From positions 1 to 27,029 of IMG/VR virus record IMGVR_UViG_3300042691_019008: a stretch of DNA of 27,029 nucleotides. One strand, given 5' to 3'. This DNA comes from a virus. Both the position numbers and the translations under genes were made by a program. The first letter of the stretch is position 1. Each line of letters opens with the position of its first letter. The notes beneath the pieces are model-generated. The model was not told the origin of the DNA, searched no databases, and saw only the letters and a list, made by a program, of their open reading frames with translations. This document shows positions 8,517 to 15,054 of this stretch, in pieces.

Positions 8517-8972
8517 ATGAAACAAACTGATGTAACAAAAGTTGAATTTTTACTTACACTTAATGACAACATTATTGTACAAAGATTTTTGAATGTAAAA
8601 AACATTAATCCAAATGTTAAGAAATCTTATGAGTTGTATGAATCTGTAAGGTATTTTGCTGAAGAATTATCTTGGTTTTTGAAGACAAAAGCAGTTCAGT
8701 ATTTGACTGAAAATCAAACAACAATCACAATGGACCCAGATGTCATGAATACATCCTCAACAGATGGTGCAGAACATTTTAATATTTATATTAAGATAGC
8801 TGACCAATTGGTTTCACATAGGATTATTGATGGTAAATTGTATCCACCAAAAGTTAGATACACAGTTGATGTTAGACCTTTCATTAAAGACTATTTAAAA
8901 GAGTTAACATCAGTATTAGTTAGTGATAATCTTACTCATGAGTATTTAGAGAAAAATTTATTGTCTAACTAA
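8517..8972 (+). CDS. Unknown protein in the replication cassette, 151 aa
   Basis: I cannot assign a family. The protein is soluble, alpha/beta in appearance and without cysteines. The N-terminal part reads like a strand followed by helices (FLLTLNDNIIVQRFLNV, then YELYESVRYFAEELSWFLK). The C-terminal part, KLYPPKVRYTVDVRPFIKDYLKELTSVL, has the strongest look of a conserved core. It lies 14 nt after the FEN gene and 13 nt before the helicase, all on one strand, so it belongs to the replication operon. Position suggests a fork accessory role such as helicase loader or recombination mediator (T4 has gp59 and UvsY for these), but no motif shown here proves it and the similarity to either is not visible. 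Confidence 0.7.
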   Translation: MKQTDVTKVEFLLTLNDNIIVQRFLNVKNINPNVKKSYELYESVRYFAEELSWFLKTKAVQYLTENQTTITMDPDVMNTSSTDGAEHFNIYIKIADQLVSHRIIDGKLYPPKVRYTVDVRPFIKDYLKELTSVLVSDNLTHEYLEKNLLSN

Positions 8973-8985
8973 TAAAATTTTAAAA

Positions 8986-10353
8986 ATGTCCAAAAATTTT
9001 GATTACTTGGGGCAAACGTTCCAATTGCAGTTAATTAACCAAATAATTTTAGATAAGGAATTTGCTAGGGCTATAATTGATTTTTTAAAAGTTTCCTATT
9101 TTGAGAACAAATATTTTAAATTAATCATACAAATGATTAAGGAATATTATTCAAAGTATGATACATCCCCTAACTTTGAAACTTTGGAAGTTATTGCAAA
9201 GTCTGAAATAAGCCAAGAGTTAGCATTAAAAATTGTAATTGATACCATTACCAAAGTTAGAAATGCGCCTCTTGATGGTGTTGAAATTGTTCAAGATAAG
9301 GCATTAAAATTTTGCAAACAGGAGGAAGTTAAAATTGTTTTAGAGAAGGCTCAAAAAGTTATCAATGAAGGAGATTTTGAATCTTATGACCAACTTGAAG
9401 AATTATTAAGATATGCTTTGCAAGTTGGAGTAAAGGAAACGAATGGGTTTGAAGTTTTCAATGATTTGGTAAATGTGTTAGACGAGGATTATAGACACCC
9501 CATACCAATGGGCGTAAAGGGCATAGATGTTCTTTTAAAGGGGGGTTTGGCAAAAGGTGAGGTTGGTATTGTATTTGCAGGACCAGGTATCGGTAAATCA
9601 ACTCTATTGACCTTAATTGCAAACACAGCGTTCAACAATAATTATAATGTGCTTCACATATTTTTTGAGGATAATCCAAAGATTATACAGAGAAAGCATA
9701 TAACATTGTGGACTAAAATATCCCCAGACGAGTTACCAAATCATAAGGATATTGTTTATGATGTAGTAAATAATATTGAGAAAACGCATACAAATAAGTT
9801 GATTTTAAAGAAATTACCATCTGATACATTAACAATGAATCAAATTAAGAATCAAATTAGGAAAGTTATTGCTGATGGGATTAAACTTGATTTGGTTGTA
9901 TTGGATTATATTGATTGTGTTGTTCCAGATAGACAAGGTAATGATGAATGGAAGAATGAAGGATCAGTCATTAGACACTTTGAGGCTATGTGCCATGAGT
10001 TGAATATTGCTGGGTGGTTAGGTACACAAGGTAATAGGGCATCAATCTCTTCTAATGTGGTAACAAATGACCAGATGGGGGGGTCAATAAAGAAAGCCCA
10101 GGTTGGACATGTTATCATTAGTATTGCAAAGAGTTTACAACAAAAGGAGATGAATTTGGCAACTGTGGCAATAACTAAATCAAGGATTGGTAAAGATGGT
10201 ATTGTATTTGAGAATTGTAAGTTTGATAATGAAATGCTTGAAATTGATACCGACACAACATCAACTTTCTTAGGATTTGAGGAGCAACAAGTTGAACGGA
10301 AGAAAGAGAGGATAAAGGAATTGTTGGCTAAGAAGAATGATAATTTTTTATGA
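8986..10353 (+). CDS. 41: Replicative DNA helicase, gp41/DnaB-like
   Basis: A 455-aa hexameric 5'-3' helicase of the DnaB/gp41 family, which unwinds the fork and works with the primase. The N-terminal helical domain (1-150) is followed by the RecA-like motor. The motor carries Walker A GPGIGKST (199-206), catalytic Glu in FFEDN (228), Walker B LVVLDYID (303-310), the sensor TQGNR (347-351) and KSRIGKDG (398-405), the usual late basic motif. Length is close to T4 gp41. No primase domain or primase gene is present in the window. A seven-G run (10077-10083) occurs in the codons for Met364-Gly-Gly; the frame is intact through it. The gene ends the replication cassette, followed by a 75-bp gap before nrdB. 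Confidence 0.92.
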   Translation: MSKNFDYLGQTFQLQLINQIILDKEFARAIIDFLKVSYFENKYFKLIIQMIKEYYSKYDTSPNFETLEVIAKSEISQELALKIVIDTITKVRNAPLDGVEIVQDKALKFCKQEEVKIVLEKAQKVINEGDFESYDQLEELLRYALQVGVKETNGFEVFNDLVNVLDEDYRHPIPMGVKGIDVLLKGGLAKGEVGIVFAGPGIGKSTLLTLIANTAFNNNYNVLHIFFEDNPKIIQRKHITLWTKISPDELPNHKDIVYDVVNNIEKTHTNKLILKKLPSDTLTMNQIKNQIRKVIADGIKLDLVVLDYIDCVVPDRQGNDEWKNEGSVIRHFEAMCHELNIAGWLGTQGNRASISSNVVTNDQMGGSIKKAQVGHVIISIAKSLQQKEMNLATVAITKSRIGKDGIVFENCKFDNEMLEIDTDTTSTFLGFEEQQVERKKERIKELLAKKNDNFL

Positions 10354-10428
10354 TAAAGATATTTTATAATCAAAAAGTGATACTTTTATTTTTTGTTTTT
10401 ATATTTATCTTAACCTAATAATATAGAA

Positions 10429-11409
10429 ATGAAAAAGAATATTTTTGAAAAGAGGGTAAATATTTTACCTTATGAATACCCCTCCTTATTGTCGTATAAG
10501 GATGCGATTAGACACTCATACTGGATACACTCTGAATTCAATTTCACAACTGATATTGATGATTATAAGACAAAGATATCAAATGAGGAGAGGGAAGTGA
10601 TTAAAAGGTCAATGTTGGCTATTGCTCAAATTGAGGTAAATGTTAAGACATTCTGGGCTGATCTTTATAAAAGAATGCCTATAACTGAAATTGGTGATGT
10701 TGGTATGACATTTGCCGAGAGCGAGGTAAGACATAAGGATGCTTATGCTCAATTATTAAGAATTCTTGGATTGGAGGATGAGTTCCAGACCGTTATTGAA
10801 ATCCCTGCCATAAAAAATAGAATTAATTATCTAACAAAGTATTTGGATGGGACAAGGAGCAAAGAGAATAAAATGTACACGAAATCTGTATTATTATTTT
10901 CATTGTTTATTGAACATGTGAGTTTGTTTAGTCAATTCTTGATTATGATGTCCTTTAATAAGGAGAAAAATCTATTCAAAGGTATTTCAAATGTGGTTGA
11001 GGCCACCTCAAAGGAGGAGGAGATTCATGGTAATTTTGGATCAGAACTTATCAACATTATTAAGGAAGAAAATCCAGAATGGTTTGATGAAGAATTTGAA
11101 GCATTAGTTGTATCAGCCTGTAATAAAGCATATGCTGCTGAATGTGGAATACTAGATTGGATATTTGAGAATGGTGAATTAAGTTTCCTATCAAAAGATA
11201 CAATTAAACATTTCATTCAAAATAGATTTAACAATTCGTTGAATAGAATTGGAATGAAGCCAGTATTTGAGGTTGATTTTACAGAGATTGAGAAAACATT
11301 ATGGTTTGATGTGGAGATTTTATCAACAAAGGAGGGAGATTTCTTTTATAAGAAGCAGATAGATTATAATAAAAAGAGCAAGAGCATAACAGAGGATGAC
11401 TTATTTTAA
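10429..11409 (+). CDS. nrdB: Ribonucleotide reductase class I small subunit
   Basis: A 326-aa R2 subunit, which holds the di-metal/tyrosyl radical cofactor that starts ribonucleotide reduction in the R1 partner. Ligands can be aligned with E. coli NrdB by motif: Glu69 (in QIEVNVKTFW, in the place of Asp84), Glu99 and His102 (ESEVRH), Glu162 (FIEHVS), Glu197 and His200 (EEEIH). Tyr106 (KDAY) matches the radical Tyr122. Glu instead of Asp at the first ligand occurs in several bacterial R2 lineages, including, as I recall, Bacteroidetes. The C-terminus EDDLF is the likely R1-docking tail. There is no N-terminal ATP-cone. It is 12 nt upstream of nrdA and surely cotranscribed. The order is B then A. 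Confidence 0.93.
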   Translation: MKKNIFEKRVNILPYEYPSLLSYKDAIRHSYWIHSEFNFTTDIDDYKTKISNEEREVIKRSMLAIAQIEVNVKTFWADLYKRMPITEIGDVGMTFAESEVRHKDAYAQLLRILGLEDEFQTVIEIPAIKNRINYLTKYLDGTRSKENKMYTKSVLLFSLFIEHVSLFSQFLIMMSFNKEKNLFKGISNVVEATSKEEEIHGNFGSELINIIKEENPEWFDEEFEALVVSACNKAYAAECGILDWIFENGELSFLSKDTIKHFIQNRFNNSLNRIGMKPVFEVDFTEIEKTLWFDVEILSTKEGDFFYKKQIDYNKKSKSITEDDLF

Positions 11410-11421
11410 AAAACAAATAAA

Positions 11422-14172
11422 ATGAATAAAGAAAAATATTATTGGCTAAATGATGAGAGTAGGCTTTTCTTATCAAGGGGGTATATAAATGAAACTCCCG
11501 AACAAAGGATTAAAGATATTGCAAATAAAGCAGAGCAATATTTAAAAATTGATGGGTTTGCTAATAAGTTTGAGGATTATATGGCAAGAGGCTTTTACAG
11601 CCTATCAACACCTGTATGGATTAATTTTGGTAAGGAGAAAGGATTACCTATTAGTTGTTATGGATCAAACATTGATGACACATTAGATAGCATTTTGAAT
11701 GCTGGAAGAGAGATTGGAATGATGTCAAAATATGGTGGTGGAACAAGTGCATATTTAGGTAATATTAGAGCCAGGGGTAGTAAGATATCAACAGGTGGAA
11801 CAGCAGATGGTCCAGTTCATTATGCAAGGGTATATGATACAGTTGTTGATGTTTGTAAGCAATCAGAGGCAAGAAGAGGCGCGTGTGCGGTTTGGTTGCC
11901 AGTGGAACATGATGATATTATGGAGTTCCTGGATATTGGAACAGAAGGCAATCCAATCCAAAATTTGCAATATGGAATTACAGTTACAGATAATTGGATT
12001 AACGATATGAAGGGGGGAGACCCAACCAAGAGGAAGGTATGGGCAAAAATAATTCAAAGACGTAATGAGTTTGGGTTTCCATATATCATGTTCAAGGATA
12101 ATTCAAATAACAACACACCCTACAAAGAATTGGGTATGGAGATAACCGCTTCAAATCTTTGTTTAACAGAAGACCAAAGAGTTGTCACATCAAAAGGTTA
12201 TTTGACTGTTAAAGAGTTATATGAGAGTGGGGAGGAATTAGTTTTATTTAGTGGAAATGAAGCGGTTAAATCATCTCCTATGTTATTAAGAAATGAAGAT
12301 GCTGAAATATTGAAAATAACATATTCAAATGGAATGACACAAAAGGTGACATTCAATCATGGGATACCAGTTTTTAATGATACAACAAAAGATATTGTAA
12401 GAGTTGAAGCAAAAGATTTAAAAATTGGTGACTACGTTGCTTTGCAAACAAAAAAAGGTTTGTTTGGTAATTCGGATATGCAAGATGAGGCTTATTTGTT
12501 GGGATTATATCAATCAGATGGTACGCAAACCAAGGATGAGTTAATGATTGATGTTTGGGAGAATGATTTTGATTTAGTTGATGACATTCAAGAAAAGTTT
12601 AATAGAATACATTATAAGTATGGTTGTGATAGATATAGTATTGTAAATCAAACAGGTCAAATAGTTGGGATGAGAAGTAGAAACCCTGCAACATTTCATG
12701 ATTGTAAAGTAAGTCAATCTCTTGTCAAAAAGAAACGCTTAACGTCAAGAACTTTGAAAAAAGCATTAAATTTTGAGAAAGGTTATGTTCCATCTTGGAT
12801 TTGGGAATCAAATGAAGATACAATATGGGCATACTTAAAAGGGTTGTTATATGCAGATGGTGCAGCATTTAAGGGTACAGCAAATGGTGAGCCATTACAA
12901 ATAGCATATGCTGATATTAATAAAGATTTTTTGAAAGAGTTACAAATTTTATTTACAAATTTAGGATTAAGTTGTTCAATTGCCTTGTTGAGAAAAGAGG
13001 GTTCACATTTAATGCCTGATGGTAAAGGTGGGCATAACTATTATACTTCAAAAGATTGTTGGAGATTAATATTTGGTAGTAAAAATGATGCCTTAATTAT
13101 TGAAAATAAAACACAATTCTTGTCAAGAAAAAATATAATTATTGAGGAAAGAGAATATAGAGATAATACCAAAAAAAGGGCAAAGGTTGTTGCAATTGAG
13201 CAATTAGAAAATGAGCCAGTATATTGTCCAACAGTTGATAATGATGAACATATCTTTGTATCAAATGGGTTGAGAACATTTAACTGTTCAGAAATTCAAT
13301 TACCAACAGATTCATTAAATTCTTTTGTTTGTTGTTTGGGGTCATTGAATTTAGTTCATTGGGATGAGATTAAAGACAGTGATGCTATTGAGGTTTATGT
13401 TATGTTTTTGAATGCAGTTATGGATGAGTTCATTCTTAAATCTGGAAAGATGGCAGGGATGAAGAGAGCAAATAGATTTGCATCACAACATAGGGCAATT
13501 GGATTGGGTGTTATGGGTTATCATTCTTTATTCCAATCAAAATTAGTTCCATTTGAATCTTTGATGGCAAAACAATTGAATAATCAGATTTTCAAAATAC
13601 TTAAAGAAAAGTCAGACGCAACATCAAGATATTTGTTTGAAGAAAAAGGTTATAAATCATTGAGAGAGGGTTATGCAAACACCACCTTAATAGCAATAGC
13701 CCCAACTAAATCAAGTTCATTTATTCATGGCCAAGTTAGTATGGGTATTGAACCAATAAAATCAAATTATTTTATTAAGGATTTGGCAAAGTCAAAAACA
13801 ATTTATAAGAATCCTTATTTGGAAGGTGAGTTGCAAAAATATGGATTGAATACGCCAGAAGTATGGGAGAGTATTTTGAAGAAGGATGGATCAGTTCAAC
13901 ACTTAGATTTCCCAACTAAGGAGGTTTTCAAATCATTCATTGAAATATCACCAAAAGAACTTATATTACAAGCAGCACAGAGGCAAAAATATATTGACCA
14001 ATCACAATCACTTAACTTGATGATACACCCCTCAGTTCCAGCAAAAGATATAAATCAATTATATTTGTATGCGCATGAGGAGGGGGTTAAAACCCTATAT
14101 TATCAGTTTAGTCAAAGTTCAGCACAATCATTTGCAAGGAATATAAATGAATGTGTTAGTTGCGAGGCGTAG
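11422..14172 (+). CDS. nrdA: Ribonucleotide reductase class I large subunit with intein
   Basis: 916 codons encoding R1 interrupted by an intein; the spliced product would be 541 aa. R1 reduces NDPs to dNDPs. Motifs relative to E. coli NrdA: Cys79 (LPISCYGSNIDDTLDSI) matches redox Cys225, Cys622 matches the thiyl-radical Cys439 (SNL/CSEIQLPT), Glu624 matches Glu441, Cys637 matches Cys462, and the tyrosine pair in GVKTLYYQ matches Tyr730/731. The C-terminus NECVSCEA carries the CxxC redox shuttle. Only 78 residues precede the first redox Cys, against 224 in E. coli, so the N-terminal ATP-cone is absent. Without splicing the radical Cys context would be destroyed, so activity depends on intein removal. 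A bidirectional terminator follows the stop. Confidence 0.93.
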   Translation: MNKEKYYWLNDESRLFLSRGYINETPEQRIKDIANKAEQYLKIDGFANKFEDYMARGFYSLSTPVWINFGKEKGLPISCYGSNIDDTLDSILNAGREIGMMSKYGGGTSAYLGNIRARGSKISTGGTADGPVHYARVYDTVVDVCKQSEARRGACAVWLPVEHDDIMEFLDIGTEGNPIQNLQYGITVTDNWINDMKGGDPTKRKVWAKIIQRRNEFGFPYIMFKDNSNNNTPYKELGMEITASNLCLTEDQRVVTSKGYLTVKELYESGEELVLFSGNEAVKSSPMLLRNEDAEILKITYSNGMTQKVTFNHGIPVFNDTTKDIVRVEAKDLKIGDYVALQTKKGLFGNSDMQDEAYLLGLYQSDGTQTKDELMIDVWENDFDLVDDIQEKFNRIHYKYGCDRYSIVNQTGQIVGMRSRNPATFHDCKVSQSLVKKKRLTSRTLKKALNFEKGYVPSWIWESNEDTIWAYLKGLLYADGAAFKGTANGEPLQIAYADINKDFLKELQILFTNLGLSCSIALLRKEGSHLMPDGKGGHNYYTSKDCWRLIFGSKNDALIIENKTQFLSRKNIIIEEREYRDNTKKRAKVVAIEQLENEPVYCPTVDNDEHIFVSNGLRTFNCSEIQLPTDSLNSFVCCLGSLNLVHWDEIKDSDAIEVYVMFLNAVMDEFILKSGKMAGMKRANRFASQHRAIGLGVMGYHSLFQSKLVPFESLMAKQLNNQIFKILKEKSDATSRYLFEEKGYKSLREGYANTTLIAIAPTKSSSFIHGQVSMGIEPIKSNYFIKDLAKSKTIYKNPYLEGELQKYGLNTPEVWESILKKDGSVQHLDFPTKEVFKSFIEISPKELILQAAQRQKYIDQSQSLNLMIHPSVPAKDINQLYLYAHEEGVKTLYYQFSQSSAQSFARNINECVSCEA
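12160..13284 (+). mobile_element. Intein with LAGLIDADG homing endonuclease in nrdA
   Basis: Residues 247-621 of the nrdA product (375 aa). The intein starts with Cys1 (block A, CLTEDQRVVTSKGYLTV). Block B has the conserved Thr64 and His67 in VTFNHGIPV. Two dodecapeptide motifs of a LAGLIDADG endonuclease follow: YLLGLYQSDG (112-121) and YLKGLLYADG (225-234), each ending in the acidic residue needed for cutting. Block F is VYCPTVDNDEHIFVSNG (354-370). Block G ends TFN before extein Cys622. The penultimate residue is Phe374 instead of the usual His. All splice nucleophiles and both acidic endonuclease residues are present, so it looks active. It probably spreads by homing into intein-free nrdA alleles of related phages. 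Confidence 0.93.
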
Positions 14173-14188
14173 ATTCAATTTGTTAAAT

Positions 14189-14228
14189 AAAAAGCCCCCA
14201 GTCTATTAAATTAGATTTGGGGGCTTTT
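14189..14228. terminator. Bidirectional terminator between convergent genes
   Basis: AAAAGCCCCCA (14190-14200) pairs perfectly over 11 bp with TGGGGGCTTTT (14218-14228); an inner TCTA/TAGA stem extends it. The A- and T-tracts flanking the G/C block let it act on both strands. It lies 17 nt after the nrdA stop and 5 nt after the stop of the minus-strand gene, so it serves both. Confidence 0.9.
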
Positions 14229-14232
14229 AAAT

Positions 14233-14493
14233 TTATTTTCCACTCAATGTATCATAAATACGTTCAAGTTTTTTTACATCAGCCTCACTAAATGCAAAAT
14301 TAGTATTCTCAAATTTATCTTTCATTGTTGAAAGTTTATCCATAATTTTGTTAACCATAGATATTGCTTTTTTGCCAGTTTTTGCTTTACCTTCTTTGTG
14401 GTAGTCCATAAAGAGACCTTCACTTCCTTTTTCTTCAACAATTCTTGCAATTAATTTAGTTAAATTAGCTTCTGATAATGTTACTGTTTTCAT
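14233..14493 (-). CDS. Small minus-strand phage protein, 86 aa, unknown
   Basis: The only convincing minus-strand gene of the window. Product unknown: a lysine-rich, mainly helical soluble protein. It starts MKTVTLSEANLTKLIARIVEE; a short strand followed by a [LI][TS]E.[ND]L...I..I[VI] helix is a recurrent N-terminus in small proteins of Bacteroidetes-type T4-like phages, as I recall. The rest, ending SEADVKKLERIYDTLSGK, looks like two more helices. I chose the ATG at 14493, preceded on its strand by an A-rich leader, over an upstream TTG at 14517. It has its own candidate promoter and shares a terminator with nrdA, so it is transcribed as a single gene against the direction of its neighbours, possibly at a different time. 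Confidence 0.75.
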   Translation of the reverse strand: MKTVTLSEANLTKLIARIVEEKGSEGLFMDYHKEGKAKTGKKAISMVNKIMDKLSTMKDKFENTNFAFSEADVKKLERIYDTLSGK

Positions 14494-14504
14494 AGTTTTT
14501 TTTA

Positions 14505-14512
14505 TATAAATA
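14505..14512 (+). promoter_or_regulatory. T4-type late promoter candidate TATAAATA (gene 25)
   Basis: Exact match to the late-promoter octamer of T4-like phages, 64 nt before the ATG of the gp25-like gene and at the start of the structural block. It lies in the leader of the divergent minus-strand gene. The phage gp55-type sigma factor that would read it is not in this window. Confidence 0.4.
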
Positions 14513-14534
14513 TACAATAAAGTAAAATAGTTTA

Positions 14535-14542
14535 CAAATTTA
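14535..14542 (-). promoter_or_regulatory. Bacteroidetes-type -7 box for the minus-strand gene
   Basis: Read on the minus strand the sequence is TAAATTTG, a full match to the -7 box TAnnTTTG of Bacteroidetes promoters. About 20 nt further upstream lies TTTAG, a poor -33 match (TTTG expected). It leaves a leader of roughly 35-40 nt before the ATG at 14493. The opposite-strand octamer at 14554-14561 (TATAAATA on the minus strand) is an alternative. Confidence 0.35.
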
Positions 14543-14576
14543 TAAAAGGCATATATTTATATCTAAATAAGATATA

Positions 14577-15053
14577 ATGGCTGAAGGCTTTACATATGGT
14601 GTTGATTTTCCTTTTGACACTTCACCAAGAGGTGATGGGTTAAAGATGACAGAATATGTATCAGAGGAGATAAGAGCGTCTTTATTGCATTTGTTATTAA
14701 CAAGAAAAGGTAGTAGATACTATTTACCAGATTTTGGGACAAGGCTTTATGAATTTTTATTTGAACCTTTGGATGTTGTTTCTTTTGACATTATTGAAGA
14801 TGATATTAGGAGTGCTGTTAACAAATACATACCCAATTTAGTTTTGAACAAGATAACAATTGAGCCAATTTTGCAAAGCGATGAGGTTCAAACAAGTAAA
14901 TTAGACGTAGGTGAAATGGGGTCTAGTTCTGTGGATAAGATTTATAGATCCCCAGGAAAAGGTACTTATGAGAATACAGCAAGAATAAAAATAGAATATA
15001 CAACAACAAATAGCACTTTTGCTGGAAGTGATTTTGTAATTATAAATATATAA
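14577..15053 (+). CDS. 25: Baseplate wedge protein, gp25-like
   Basis: A 158-aa protein of the gp25/IraD family, a small wedge subunit that joins the baseplate to the sheath in contractile injection systems. The family core is clear: GVDFPFDTSPRGDGLKMTE near the N-terminus, then the helix EEIRASLLHLLLTRKGSRYYLPDFGTRL split here as residues 30-57, with the signature GSRYYLPDFG (45-54), and FLFEPLD (60-66). The C-terminal third, with a Gly/Ser-rich stretch around 115-130, is less conserved and a little longer than in T4 gp25 (132 aa). It begins the downstream structural block and is followed 1 nt after its stop by the gp6-like gene, the usual neighbour. Confidence 0.92.
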   Translation: MAEGFTYGVDFPFDTSPRGDGLKMTEYVSEEIRASLLHLLLTRKGSRYYLPDFGTRLYEFLFEPLDVVSFDIIEDDIRSAVNKYIPNLVLNKITIEPILQSDEVQTSKLDVGEMGSSSVDKIYRSPGKGTYENTARIKIEYTTTNSTFAGSDFVIINI

Positions 15054-15054
15054 T

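Noticed and set aside
10077-10083. G7 run as a programmed frameshift in the helicase
   Set aside because: The helicase frame continues intact with its later motifs (KSRIGKDG), and no alternative product is apparent; only noted among the G-run excess.
10354-10428. Promoter in the gap before nrdB
   Set aside because: The gap is T-rich with TATATTTA-like sequence, but no -33/-7 pair with correct spacing could be picked with any confidence.
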